Assembly: GCA_947455645.1 (NCBI GenBank) | Contig: CANGPA010000002.1 | Location: 1-64,000 of the forward strand | Source of the DNA: Hyphomicrobiales bacterium | GTDB taxonomy: Bacteria > Pseudomonadota > Alphaproteobacteria > Rhizobiales > Beijerinckiaceae | Length of the DNA stretch: 64,000 nt | Direction of reading: 5' to 3' | Shown: positions 8,958 to 17,331 of the stretch, in pieces | Numbering within the stretch: the first letter of the stretch is position 1 | Layout: every line of letters starts with the position of its first letter | The notes under the pieces: model-generated | What the model was told of the DNA's origin: nothing | The model's input: only the letters and a program-made list of their open reading frames with translations | Database searches by the model: none | Translations under genes and position numbers: made by a program

Positions 8958-10099
8958 TGGCCGAAAACGACGAAGGTCAGGAACGCACCGAAGACCCAAC
9001 CCACCGAAGGCTTGAACAGGCACTTGAAGACGGTCAGATTTTGACGTCAAAAGAACTTCTGCTGGCCGTTGTGATGCTGGGCGGTGCGCTACAAATCTCG
9101 ATCGGTGGTCACTATTATTTCAATGAATTTCTTGGCGCGTTTCGCAACGGTCTTGATTTTTCTGACGCGCTGTCACGTGACTTGCCCTTAACCCAAGCGG
9201 TCGTCGCACGTCTTAGCGACGTTGCCATGCCCCTCATGCTTTTTGCAACGCCGCTTGTCGCCCTGCTGATCGTGGCTCAAATCGCCTTTGGTGGATTTCA
9301 TTTTATTATCGGCAATGCCGGATTCAAATTTGACAAATTATCGCCCCTCAAGGGATTGGGGCGCATATTTGGATCGGGCGGGCTAATCGAACTGGTCAAA
9401 GCCATTGTTAAAATCGCTCTTGTGGGGTCGGTTGGCATTATCTATCTCATTCAGCGGCTACCCGATGTTTTGGCCTTAGGTCATTTGCCTTTTGAAGCGG
9501 CCCTTGCAAGTGCAGGCTCCATTTTTGCCTCCACACTTCTCGTTCTCGTCTTTGCAACCGTGATCATCGCTATCCTTGACGCATTCTTTCAATGGTATCG
9601 GCATCGTCAGCAATTGATGATGACGAAGCAAGAGGTGAAAGACGAAGCCAAGGATCGAGAAGGCTCGCCGGAAGTCAAAGCAAAGATTCGCCGCATGCAA
9701 CGTGAAGCGGCAGAACGCGGATCGGTGGCCAATATCAGTCAAGCGCAAGTGATCATCACCAACCCGCTACATTTTGCGGTAGGATTACGCTATGATTTTG
9801 TGAAGGGCACCGCGCCGCTTGTTGTGGTGAAGGGATCAGATGCGATTGCGAAAATGATCCGTGAACAGGCGGCCGAAAAGAAATTGCCTGTGCTGGAATA
9901 CCCGCTGCTTGCGCGTGCGATTTATTTCACGTCCGAAATTGGCGGTGAAATTCATTCGGAACTCTATCGTGCTGTGGCGACGGTTTTGAGTTTTGTGTTT
10001 CACGCCGGCGCAGAAGGCGAGAAGCCGGAAATCGAAGTTCCGACCGAGCTGCAATTTGATTCAAACGGTCGTGCTTTGGAGCGTCGCCGTGCCGCGTGA
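8957..10099 (+). CDS. flhB: Flagellar export switch protein FlhB
   Basis: FlhB has an N-terminal four-helix membrane domain (about residues 30-215) and a cytoplasmic domain that cleaves itself at Asn-Pro to switch export from hook to filament substrates. The start EDPTHRRLEQALEDGQI is typical. The cleavage site here is Asn269-Pro270, but the motif reads NPLH rather than the usual NPTH. Asn, Pro and His are kept, so cleavage is still plausible. The length of 380 residues is normal for the family. Confidence 0.95.
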   Translation: MAENDEGQERTEDPTHRRLEQALEDGQILTSKELLLAVVMLGGALQISIGGHYYFNEFLGAFRNGLDFSDALSRDLPLTQAVVARLSDVAMPLMLFATPLVALLIVAQIAFGGFHFIIGNAGFKFDKLSPLKGLGRIFGSGGLIELVKAIVKIALVGSVGIIYLIQRLPDVLALGHLPFEAALASAGSIFASTLLVLVFATVIIAILDAFFQWYRHRQQLMMTKQEVKDEAKDREGSPEVKAKIRRMQREAAERGSVANISQAQVIITNPLHFAVGLRYDFVKGTAPLVVVKGSDAIAKMIREQAAEKKLPVLEYPLLARAIYFTSEIGGEIHSELYRAVATVLSFVFHAGAEGEKPEIEVPTELQFDSNGRALERRRAA

Positions 10100-10306
10100 T
10101 ATTGAACCCATCTCGGCGATCGCCTCTTGCCATGGCTGCACCCATTTTTTTGTGACGCATCAGCCGGCTTGGCCCTATGGCTGTCGTGCATTTGGTGTCC
10201 GCTCACGCCGTCATCCGGCACGAGATGTGCAAGTGAATTCGGGAGAGGCGTGTCGTATGCGCGCCACCAATCCACCGCCTGTTTTTTCCCTTGAGGGAGT
10301 TCGATC
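10100..10306. other. Intergenic gap after flhB
   Basis: A 207-base gap between flhB and the next membrane protein. I see no terminator with a T-tract and no convincing small gene. It contains a candidate sigma-54 site at 10216-10231. Confidence 0.6.
10216..10231 (+). promoter_or_regulatory. Candidate sigma-54 promoter
   Basis: CGGCACGAGATGTGCA has GG at 10217-10218 and GC at 10229-10230, the correct 12-base step. The -24 box is good (GGCACG) but the -12 box is GTGC, not TTGC. The predicted start near 10242 precedes the ATG at 10307. This would make the following membrane gene a member of the flagellar regulon. Confidence 0.5.
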
Positions 10307-11209
10307 ATGAGCGAGAAGAAAAAGCCTGCAAAAGCCGCCGCACCCGCAAAGGACGAGGCCGTCGAACACGCTGCCGAAGCCCATGCTGCAGAGGCTGCAA
10401 CCGAAGACCATGCGGATGAGGCACAGGCTGAAAGCGCGGATTCGATCAAGGAGAAGCTGAAAGGCGGCGCAAAAGACGCGGACGCCAAAGCAAAGGCGCC
10501 TTCGATTGAAGAAGCCATCCAGCTGGCTTTGGCAACGGCCGCGACCACGGCGGAAGCCAGCAGCGAAGTGTCAAAAATTAAAAAGCAGGTGAGCGAATTG
10601 GTGGCGGGCGCAGCGCGCTCTAACAAATTGCTCATTGGCACGGGTGTTGTCTTTTTGTTTATGGCCTCGATTGCGCTTGGCATTTCGGTGGCCTTTTATT
10701 TCAAGGCGATGAACCGGTTTGATGCGATGACCAATGTGAACCGTGATGCGTTGATGGCCTTCGCCGAAGAGGTGAATGCGTTTACAACATCGGCAACGCG
10801 CGTTGAAAAGGCAGCAAGCGAAACGGAAAAGCGCCTTGCGGCTTTGATGACCCAACAAGACGAAATCAAAGCGTTGATGCAAGGCGACCTCGCCAATCAG
10901 CAATCCATTCAGGGCAAGCTTGCGGAAAATACCGATACAATTAACGGTATTCCGGCAGCGACACGTAAAATCGTGGAAGATCTCGTATCCTCAAACAAAC
11001 TCGTGGTCGCCCAAGTCGCCGATGCGATGAAGGAACAAATCAAAGCGATGGAAGCCTCCAATCCCAAGATGGATCTTGCCAAACAGATTGAAGACATTGT
11101 CAAAAAGCAACAGGCAGAAGCGGTGAGAACCGCGGCGATTGAAGCGCAGAAAAATGCGCGCTCGAAAAAATCGGTGGCGCAGCCTGATATCATGATCAAA
11201 TATCCGTGA
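10307..11209 (+). CDS. Uncharacterised single-pass membrane protein with coiled coil
   Basis: I do not recognise a family. The 300 residues comprise a Lys/Ala/Glu/His-rich disordered start (1-65), a short amphipathic helix, one membrane segment at about residues 108-131, and then a long helical, probably coiled-coil domain (about 140-290). With most of the protein after the membrane segment and no cleavable signal, a periplasmic coiled coil is possible but topology is not fixed. A possible sigma-54 promoter lies upstream. Its place between flhB and the next protein suggests a structural or stator-associated flagellar role, but nothing in the sequence proves one. Confidence 0.75.
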   Translation: MSEKKKPAKAAAPAKDEAVEHAAEAHAAEAATEDHADEAQAESADSIKEKLKGGAKDADAKAKAPSIEEAIQLALATAATTAEASSEVSKIKKQVSELVAGAARSNKLLIGTGVVFLFMASIALGISVAFYFKAMNRFDAMTNVNRDALMAFAEEVNAFTTSATRVEKAASETEKRLAALMTQQDEIKALMQGDLANQQSIQGKLAENTDTINGIPAATRKIVEDLVSSNKLVVAQVADAMKEQIKAMEASNPKMDLAKQIEDIVKKQQAEAVRTAAIEAQKNARSKKSVAQPDIMIKYP

Positions 11210-11234
11210 ATGATTAATCAGTGCGTGTTGTAAC

Positions 11235-11909
11235 GTGTCCGTAAGCACCGAAACATTCACCGGAACCGCCGTGCGCGTAACCGGGGTTGAACGTCTCTCC
11301 CCCGCGGAGAAGCTCGGCCTGTTACAGGGCGATGTTTTGTTGAGGATTGGACGGCGCGAACCGCTCGAAGCACTGGAAATGCCCAGCGTGCTTGAGGAGA
11401 TTGGCGCGGAAAAAGACTGGATCACGGTGATGCGTGACAAGGTCATTTTTCGGATATCGACCGTCGGCGGCGCGATGGGTGTGACGCTTGAACCGTTTCC
11501 GCTTCAAGAAGACGTAACGGTTTCAGTGAATGGTGCATGGACTCCTTTTTACGCTGCCATTCGTCATGACGATGCACTTCTGCTTCTGCCCGAGCGCATT
11601 GCGGCGGTTTGGCTGCCCTTCCCTGTCATTGCTTATGGTTATTACCGGCTCTGGCAAATGGTAGCCGCAACGGTATTCTTATACGGCATCGGCTTTGCGA
11701 CGAGTATGCTTGCCTTTGTTGTTATTTATTGCTCGAGCATCGTAACGCTCGCGATTGGCGGTCCCATTTTTTTGCGTGACACCGCTGTTAAAGACGGTTT
11801 TATGCCCCGCGCACGTGTGGCTTTGGCCAGCAAAGATGATGCAGCGCATTTGGAACTGGTAACGGGCGCGGTGTTGCGCCTCGACCGAGACAAAAATAAA
11901 AAGAAATAA
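11235..11909 (+). CDS. Uncharacterised protein with PDZ-like start and membrane hairpin
   Basis: The 224-residue protein begins with a segment resembling a PDZ fold, VERLSPAEKLGLLQGDVLLR (about 19-37), then a beta-rich stretch to about 100, and a hydrophobic region at about 143-180 that could be two short membrane helices. The C-terminus is basic (KNKKK). The start is GTG at 11235, 25 bases after the previous gene, so the two are probably cotranscribed. No catalytic motif is seen; the family is unknown to me. The stop is four bases from that of the convergent gene on the other strand. Confidence 0.7.
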   Translation: MSVSTETFTGTAVRVTGVERLSPAEKLGLLQGDVLLRIGRREPLEALEMPSVLEEIGAEKDWITVMRDKVIFRISTVGGAMGVTLEPFPLQEDVTVSVNGAWTPFYAAIRHDDALLLLPERIAAVWLPFPVIAYGYYRLWQMVAATVFLYGIGFATSMLAFVVIYCSSIVTLAIGGPIFLRDTAVKDGFMPRARVALASKDDAAHLELVTGAVLRLDRDKNKKK

Positions 11910-11913
11910 AAAC

Positions 11914-12336
11914 TCAGCGCCGTCCGTGGAGCGAAATGATTGACTCCACCGCGTGCACCGGCAAACCCGTTTTTGCAACGATCAGATCGCTGGTGACACC
12001 CTCACGCGCAAGGCGAATGGCGGCATCGACTGATTCAGGATTTTCACGTGGAGTTTGGCCGGCACCGCGAAACACGATTTCAAGCGATTTGATTTCAGCC
12101 TGAACCTTACGGATGGTTTCGGTGAAGGAGCTTTCAAGTGTGATGCTTGAGCGCACGGTGTTGGAATCAAGCGCTCCCATTTGGTCGGAGAGCTTTTCAA
12201 GACGCGCCTCGATAAGCGCCTGCATTCTCAGGCGTCGCCGTTCGATCATAACGACCACTGCGATCACCGGTGCGGCGCCAAACAACGCAACGAGTACAAC
12301 AAACACAAACCAATCAGACGCGGTCATCGATTCCAT
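11914..12336 (-). CDS. Membrane-anchored coiled-coil protein, DUF2802-like
   Basis: The 140-residue protein has one N-terminal membrane segment (about residues 9-30), a charged coiled coil (about 33-90) and a small C-terminal domain with EGVTSDLIVAKTGLPVHAVE, which looks helix-turn-helix like. This layout resembles small proteins found in flagellar clusters and annotated DUF2802, an assignment made from memory of the general pattern. It is the last gene of the flgP-like operon, one base after the preceding gene. Function unknown. Confidence 0.7.
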   Translation of the reverse strand: MESMTASDWFVFVVLVALFGAAPVIAVVVMIERRRLRMQALIEARLEKLSDQMGALDSNTVRSSITLESSFTETIRKVQAEIKSLEIVFRGAGQTPRENPESVDAAIRLAREGVTSDLIVAKTGLPVHAVESIISLHGRR

Positions 12337-12337
12337 T

Positions 12338-12643
12338 TCACGGACAATAGGTCACAAGACCCGGACGGTGCTTCGGCTTGCGCCGAACAGGTGCACTATC
12401 CTTGGAAGCCATGCGATCGGCAAGTACTTTCTCAAGTTTCAGCGTTGTTTCGTGAATGCGAATGATCGCCGCACGCTCCTCCGGCGAACCTGGCATTCGA
12501 CCCGCAAAGCCCGAGAGCTCGGCGTGCAAATTCAGCGTGAGCGATTCGATCGCCGGACGATCCTGATCCATGATCGAGCGTTCTAGCACCGAGAGAATCT
12601 CGGCTGTCCGCCCCACCGCGTCAAGAAATGCAAGTTCGGTCAT
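12338..12643 (-). CDS. Small helical protein of the flgA operon
   Basis: A 101-residue, mostly helical cytoplasmic protein (LNLHAELSGFAGRMPGSPEE, then LKLEKVLADRMA) with a basic tail. It lies 28 bases after flgA and one base before the next gene, so it is probably cotranscribed with them. Size and helicity would suit a flagellar chaperone such as FlgN, which is often beside flgA, but I cannot identify a FlgN motif. Treat the function as unknown. Confidence 0.65.
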   Translation of the reverse strand: MTELAFLDAVGRTAEILSVLERSIMDQDRPAIESLTLNLHAELSGFAGRMPGSPEERAAIIRIHETTLKLEKVLADRMASKDSAPVRRKPKHRPGLVTYCP

Positions 12644-12671
12644 CGAAACGAAATCCCTGTCCAGATTGTCT

Positions 12672-13412
12672 TTAACGTATGATCACGGTACCGCCCTGCG
12701 CCACGCGCCCGGACAGAACAATTCCACTTTTCACATTGCGCACAGTCACAAGATCACCCTCATAGCCGTCCTCTTCCACGCGTGCGGTGGCGGAGATGGT
12801 AAAACCCTCACCCTCGGCGAGAAGCGTGACCGTCTCGCCCTTCATGACTGTGGGTGCACGCGCCACATTGCGCGTCGTCAACACATTACCGGGCTGCAAA
12901 GCCGCAACGAGACGCAAGCCCACCGCTTCTGAAACGCCCTTCACCAAGGCGCCGCCCGGCGGTTGATTCGTCATGCGCTCTTCGAGCATATCTGCGGTTA
13001 AAATCGTGCCGGCTGCGAGCGCCGCACGCGGCACAATCACCGACCATTGTTTGGTCGGGCCACTCACATTGGCCTTTTGTGCAACCGGTGCAACAGGCAG
13101 GGCATCAATACCGTCCACGCGCAGCGTAAAACTCCATGGCGTTGGCGCCGAACAACTCACAACCAAACTCGAGCTATAAGCACTGCGCGGCTGAACCAAT
13201 GGCGACGTGGCGCAGGCCGCAATCTGCATGCGATCATCCAAGGGGCCAATGCGCGCATCGGCCGGAATCGTGCGGCCCTCATTGGATAAATAATCCCGCA
13301 CAAGCTGGCGCACATCATCCGCGCCCCACTGCGCTTCACCCGCATACGTGGACGAAGCCGCGAGCAGCGAACAGAAAGCCAACAGAGTTATGCGTGATCT
13401 ATGTTGTGTCAT
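12672..13412 (-). CDS. flgA: P-ring assembly chaperone FlgA
   Basis: FlgA is the periplasmic chaperone for FlgI polymerisation. A signal peptide ends near STYAGEA, and the C-terminal half carries a SAF-type domain (about residues 120-180: VPRAALAAGTILTADML) followed by the family ending SGIVLSGRVAQGGTVIIR. The length of 246 residues is typical. It overlaps flgT by four bases, placing a P-ring chaperone and H-ring-like proteins in one unit. Confidence 0.93.
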   Translation of the reverse strand: MTQHRSRITLLAFCSLLAASSTYAGEAQWGADDVRQLVRDYLSNEGRTIPADARIGPLDDRMQIAACATSPLVQPRSAYSSSLVVSCSAPTPWSFTLRVDGIDALPVAPVAQKANVSGPTKQWSVIVPRAALAAGTILTADMLEERMTNQPPGGALVKGVSEAVGLRLVAALQPGNVLTTRNVARAPTVMKGETVTLLAEGEGFTISATARVEEDGYEGDLVTVRNVKSGIVLSGRVAQGGTVIIR

Positions 13413-14521
13413 TGCAGAAGCACCGCAACAGAATTGGCTTGAATGGCTGGCTTTGGTTTCATCAAGCGTGCAACCGATTGATTTGCGCCTGCTGATTCAA
13501 CGCGGATAATCTGCCAAGCGTTTTTTGTTTCAGACGGAAGCTCGACCAGGAAATAGTCACCAGGCTTAACGCCATTCGCAGCACCGGCCGAAATCGTTGC
13601 GCGGTTACCCGACACGGAGGTGACAACGGCACGCACCGTATCGCATCCAACATGATCGGCAATGCGCGTAACGACCGCTGTCCAGAGATCCTCATAACTG
13701 CCCTTCACATTAGAAGGCAAAGTGATTTCGGTGCCCCAAATGCGACTCTCAAGCGGAATCATCGCGCGCTCAACAATATGCTCTTTCACAGCACCGGTCA
13801 TCGTGTCGATCAATTCCATATCGGCGGTGGCTTGCACAGCCGTCTCCGAAATATAGTCATTGCCCATCCGCGCACGTTCAAGCCGGATCGTGCCATCAAG
13901 ACGCAAAACGCCTGGTGTTGGGCGATAATTTTCAACCACGGCCAAATAAGCCATGTTTTGTTTGACGGCACTTGGGCTGCGCGTCACCGGATTAAACCGG
14001 CGATCATCGATTGCCCGCAAAGCTGGTTCTGCATTGATCACATGAAAGAGCTGTTCGATGCCTTCACGTCCTGACCGCTCGACCTGACCACCAAGACCCG
14101 GCGCAACACGCACATCAATGGCACCAATCGCGACGTCGGATTTCTTGGCCGATGTGCATTCGCCTTCCTCGGTTTCGGCAAGCGCGTCGATTGACACGAC
14201 AAAGTGGTCACCTTCACGATGCTCATCAACCACCTGATAGCCTTTGAGCTGACCGGAGACGACAATGCCGCTCTCCTCATTCATCGCACCGGCATTCGAA
14301 ACAAAAGATGTGCCGCGCACCGACATACGCACTTGGCCTGCTGCATCATAAAGCGCTTCGGCCAACGCGGATTTGCGCGCGCCCGCTACATCACCATTGG
14401 CAATCGCCGCACGGCCGACCGCATGCACAAGACGCGTGCCGGCTTGCGCAGCAACACCACCAAGCGCTGACACAACAAAGGCAAATGCCATCAAGCGAAT
14501 GAGACGCTGCATTATATTCAC
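13409..14521 (-). CDS. flgT: FlgT-like flagellar H-ring protein
   Basis: In Vibrio, FlgT is a periplasmic protein that builds the H-ring around the LP ring and helps hold the sodium stator. Here a signal peptide ends near VAAQAGT. An N-terminal domain ARKSALAEALYDAAGQVR is typical of the FlgT/LPP20-like fold. The middle domain contains MTGAVKEHIVERAMIPLESR, and the C-terminal beta domain begins VSGNRATISAGAANGVKPGD, like FlgT-C. The length of 370 residues matches. The GTG at 14521 overlaps the previous stop; ATG at 14512 is an alternative start. Homology is by pattern and not tested by search. Confidence 0.8.
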   Translation of the reverse strand: MNIMQRLIRLMAFAFVVSALGGVAAQAGTRLVHAVGRAAIANGDVAGARKSALAEALYDAAGQVRMSVRGTSFVSNAGAMNEESGIVVSGQLKGYQVVDEHREGDHFVVSIDALAETEEGECTSAKKSDVAIGAIDVRVAPGLGGQVERSGREGIEQLFHVINAEPALRAIDDRRFNPVTRSPSAVKQNMAYLAVVENYRPTPGVLRLDGTIRLERARMGNDYISETAVQATADMELIDTMTGAVKEHIVERAMIPLESRIWGTEITLPSNVKGSYEDLWTAVVTRIADHVGCDTVRAVVTSVSGNRATISAGAANGVKPGDYFLVELPSETKNAWQIIRVESAGANQSVARLMKPKPAIQANSVAVLLQ

Positions 14522-14979
14522 CGATATTTCGGCGCGCCTTGCGCCGTCATGGCTGCCGCATCAGCGGCATCAATTTCAAGAATGGTTTCGTAAATGTCGG
14601 ACTTGATCGGCCCGATCGACACGGTGCGCGCGCTGCGCACAATGCCCGCAACGGTTCCGCGCAGCGTATCCGCCTGCATCACGCCTTCAGACAAAGAGGC
14701 GTAGGAATTCACATCAAGCCCGTAGACCTTTTCTGCGAGCTCGCGCATCGCCATGAGCCGCGAGGCGCGAATTGCCATCAACTGCTTCTGAACACGCGTC
14801 CGGCCCGGCTGGATTGAGATGGCGGCATAGCCAATGCCGCGAATGGCACCGGTTTCCACCGATGCGGCAGAGCCGCTGGCGACAGAAGCCTGTGGCTTGT
14901 CGGTTGCGGTTGCACAGCCGGAAAGCAGGGAGCCGGTTAAGGCAAGAGCGGCAAACAGAGCGACATGGGTGGATTTCAC
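14518..14979 (-). CDS. flgP: LPP20-family lipoprotein, FlgP-like
   Basis: FlgP is an outer-membrane lipoprotein that forms the H-ring or basal disk with FlgT in Vibrio and Campylobacter. The start at GTG 14979 gives a lipoprotein signal with lipobox LLSGC (Cys at about residue 22), followed by a small domain with RVQKQLMAIRASRLMAMREL and AEKVYGLDVNSYASLSEG, hallmarks of LPP20/FlgP proteins. At 153 residues the size fits. An upstream in-frame extension exists but would remove the signal from the N-terminus. It is the first gene of the operon and sits behind a sigma-54 promoter. Confidence 0.8.
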   Translation of the reverse strand: MKSTHVALFAALALTGSLLSGCATATDKPQASVASGSAASVETGAIRGIGYAAISIQPGRTRVQKQLMAIRASRLMAMRELAEKVYGLDVNSYASLSEGVMQADTLRGTVAGIVRSARTVSIGPIKSDIYETILEIDAADAAAMTAQGAPKYR

Positions 14980-15060
14980 GATGGTCCGTCCTTTGCAGTG
15001 AACGGGGCAATCGCCATGATGGCTTTGCCCGCGCTGCGTTGAATTGGTCGAAACCCTTTC

Positions 15061-15077
15061 AGCAAGTTCCGTGCCGG
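15061..15077 (-). promoter_or_regulatory. Sigma-54 promoter of the flgP-flgT-flgA operon
   Basis: On the - strand the site reads CCGGCACGGAACTTGCT, with GG and GC 12 bases apart (complement of 15074-15075 and 15062-15063). Only the first base of the -24 box departs from consensus. The predicted start is near 15050, about 70 bases before the FlgP-like GTG. It is back to back with the flhA promoter 28 bases away. Confidence 0.8.
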
Positions 15078-15104
15078 GATCCGAAAGCCTCCAAAATTTC
15101 TGCA

Positions 15105-15121
15105 CTGGCATACCCCTTGCT
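15105..15121 (+). promoter_or_regulatory. Sigma-54 promoter of flhA
   Basis: CTGGCATACCCCTTGCT carries GG at 15107-15108 and GC at 15119-15120. The only mismatch to the core is T at the end of the -24 box. The predicted start near 15132 leaves a leader of about 85 bases containing several inverted repeats. Confidence 0.75.
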
Positions 15122-15189
15122 TTGCTCTCCCCGAACCGGAGCCCAAACCCCTGAAAAGGGACGGAAACCGGGGAAAGAGGCTGCATTTC

Positions 15190-15203
15190 GTCGGAATTCC
15201 GAC
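15190..15203. promoter_or_regulatory. Palindrome beside the flhA ribosome site
   Basis: GTCGGAATTCCGAC is a perfect 14-base palindrome that ends one base before the AAGGGGA ribosome site (15204-15210) of flhA. In the RNA it could form a five-base-pair hairpin with an AATT loop, so it may act as an operator or as a translational control element. Either role is inference. Confidence 0.4.
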
Positions 15204-15217
15204 AAGGGGACCATAAA

Positions 15218-17320
15218 GTGAGCGATGCGCTGTCGATAAATCAACAGTCGGGTATTGGGCGATGGACACAATCGCTGATGCTTCCGATCGCGCTCGTCGC
15301 CTTCATCGTCATGATGGTTGTGCCGATTCCGCCTTTCTTTCTCGATCTTTTCTTCACGGCCAACATCGTGATTTCGCTGTCCATTCTGATGGTCAGCGTC
15401 AACATGTACCGGCCGCTCGACTTCTCGTCCTTCCCGACCATCTTGCTGTTTGCCACCGTACTGCGGCTCGCGCTGAACGTGGCATCAGCCCGTGTGGTGC
15501 TGGTGCATGGCCATCAGGGCACCTCCGCTGCCGGCCATGTCATTGAATCCTTTGGTGAATTTGTGATCGGCGGCAATTTCGTCGTCGGCATTCTCGTGTT
15601 CTTGATCTTGATGGTCATCAACCTCGTTGTGATCGTGAAAGGTACAGGCCGCGTTTCGGAAGTCTCCGCGCGCTTCACCCTTGACGCGATGCCCGGCAAG
15701 CAGATGGCGATCGACGCCGATTTGAATGGCGGCATCATCACGCCTGACCAAGCCAGAAAGCGCCGCGAAGAAGTTGGACAAGAATCCGATTTTTACGGCT
15801 CCATGGACGGTGCGACGAAATTCGTGAAGGGCGACGCCATTGCTGGCGTGCTCATTCTCGGCGTGAACATCATTGGCGGTTTGATCATCGGCATGGTCCA
15901 GCATGGACTGTCCTTTTCGGACGCCGCATCAACCTATATCACGCTGACCATCGGCGACGGTCTGGTGGCCCAGATCCCATCGCTGCTGCTCTCGATTGCA
16001 ACCGCCGTGATCGTGACCCGTGAATCAAGCGGTTCCGATCTGACACAAACCCTTATGCGCCAAGTGGGCACACGCCGCGCCTGGTGGCCGGTTGCGGGCA
16101 TTCTCGGCTTGATCGGCATTTTGCCGGGCATGCCCAATTTGCTTTTCCTCACTGCGGCGGCTGGCGCTGCCGGCATTGCCCATATGGCCAACAAACGCGA
16201 CATCAAAGAAGCGGCTGAAGCTGAAGAAGCCGCACGGCCCGCTTCCCTTCTTGAATCAAGCGCTGATGATGAGGAAAAGCAGGATGTCTCCATCAGCGAT
16301 GTTGCCAACACAACACCTTTGCTGATTGAAGTCGGCTATGGTCTTATTCCTCTGATTGAAGATGCAGCCCGTGGCGCGCTTGTTTCCCGCATTACCGGCA
16401 TTCGCAAACAAGTCTCGCGTGATTTGGGCTTCATCATTCCGCAAGTCCGCATTCGCGATAATCTGTCTTTGATGCCATCCGCCTATCGCATTACAATTGC
16501 GGGCGTCATTGCGGCCGAAGATCAAGTGATCAATGGCAAGCTTCTCGCTATTCAAGGTGGCAACACGAATGTGGTTCTGCCGGGCCAGAAGGTTAAGGAT
16601 CCGACATTCGGCCTCGATGCGATCTGGATTGACCCTTCAGACAAGCAACGCGCTTTGGCCGCTGAGTACACAGTTGTCGATGCCGGCACGGTTGTGGCCA
16701 CACATCTCCATCAACTGCTCGTACAGCGTGCCGCTGATCTGCTCGGCCAAGACGATGTGCAAGAAATTGTTGATCACTTTGCCAAGACGGCTCCTAACCT
16801 TGTTCAGGGCGTTGTGCCGAAACTTGTGTCCTTGCCGCAACTCACCCAAGTGCTGAAAGCGCTTGTGGCAGAGCAGATTCCTGTCTCGGACATGAAGCGT
16901 ATTCTTGAAGCCGTATCCGGTTCAAAGGGACGCGAAACAGAAGATTTGATTGAAGCCGCGCGGATCACATTGGGCCCCATTTTGATCCAGCGCATTTCCT
17001 CCCCAAAAGAGGAATTGCCGATCGTGACGCTCGACACCGGTCTTGAGCAATTGATGATTCAGAATGCGAAGCAAAACGGCCAGATGGGCAATGCCATCGA
17101 GCCGGGCCTTGCGCGCAAATTGATGGAAGCCTTCGAAGAACAATCGAACCTTCTCGCTAAAACCGGCAAGACCCTTGTCGTTGTTACAACACCCATTTTG
17201 CGTCGCGAACTCGCAACACTTGTGCGACAAGCTGCGCCCGATGGCATCGTTCTCTCGTTCAAAGAACTTCCTGAAACCAAGCGGATTAATGTGGTTGCCG
17301 TAATCGGCAGCACGTCCTGA
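15218..17320 (+). CDS. flhA: Flagellar export gate protein FlhA
   Basis: FlhA is the large export gate protein, with about eight N-terminal membrane helices (about residues 18-320) and a cytoplasmic ring domain (about 355-700) that receives chaperone-substrate complexes and uses proton motive force. The family segments FPTILLFATVLRLALNVAS, GFVIGGNF-like ESFGEFVIGGNFVVG and MPGKQMAIDADLNGG are all present. The GTG at 15218 has an AAGGGGA site in front, and 700 residues is typical. It heads flhA-flhF-flhG-fliA. Confidence 0.97.
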   Translation: MSDALSINQQSGIGRWTQSLMLPIALVAFIVMMVVPIPPFFLDLFFTANIVISLSILMVSVNMYRPLDFSSFPTILLFATVLRLALNVASARVVLVHGHQGTSAAGHVIESFGEFVIGGNFVVGILVFLILMVINLVVIVKGTGRVSEVSARFTLDAMPGKQMAIDADLNGGIITPDQARKRREEVGQESDFYGSMDGATKFVKGDAIAGVLILGVNIIGGLIIGMVQHGLSFSDAASTYITLTIGDGLVAQIPSLLLSIATAVIVTRESSGSDLTQTLMRQVGTRRAWWPVAGILGLIGILPGMPNLLFLTAAAGAAGIAHMANKRDIKEAAEAEEAARPASLLESSADDEEKQDVSISDVANTTPLLIEVGYGLIPLIEDAARGALVSRITGIRKQVSRDLGFIIPQVRIRDNLSLMPSAYRITIAGVIAAEDQVINGKLLAIQGGNTNVVLPGQKVKDPTFGLDAIWIDPSDKQRALAAEYTVVDAGTVVATHLHQLLVQRAADLLGQDDVQEIVDHFAKTAPNLVQGVVPKLVSLPQLTQVLKALVAEQIPVSDMKRILEAVSGSKGRETEDLIEAARITLGPILIQRISSPKEELPIVTLDTGLEQLMIQNAKQNGQMGNAIEPGLARKLMEAFEEQSNLLAKTGKTLVVVTTPILRRELATLVRQAAPDGIVLSFKELPETKRINVVAVIGSTS

Positions 17321-17331
17321 GGAGATTGACC

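Noticed and set aside
14980-15186. N-terminal extension of the FlgP-like lipoprotein
   Set aside because: It would place the lipoprotein signal about 70 residues inside the protein and cross the -24/-12 promoter; the GTG at 14979 gives a normal lipoprotein.
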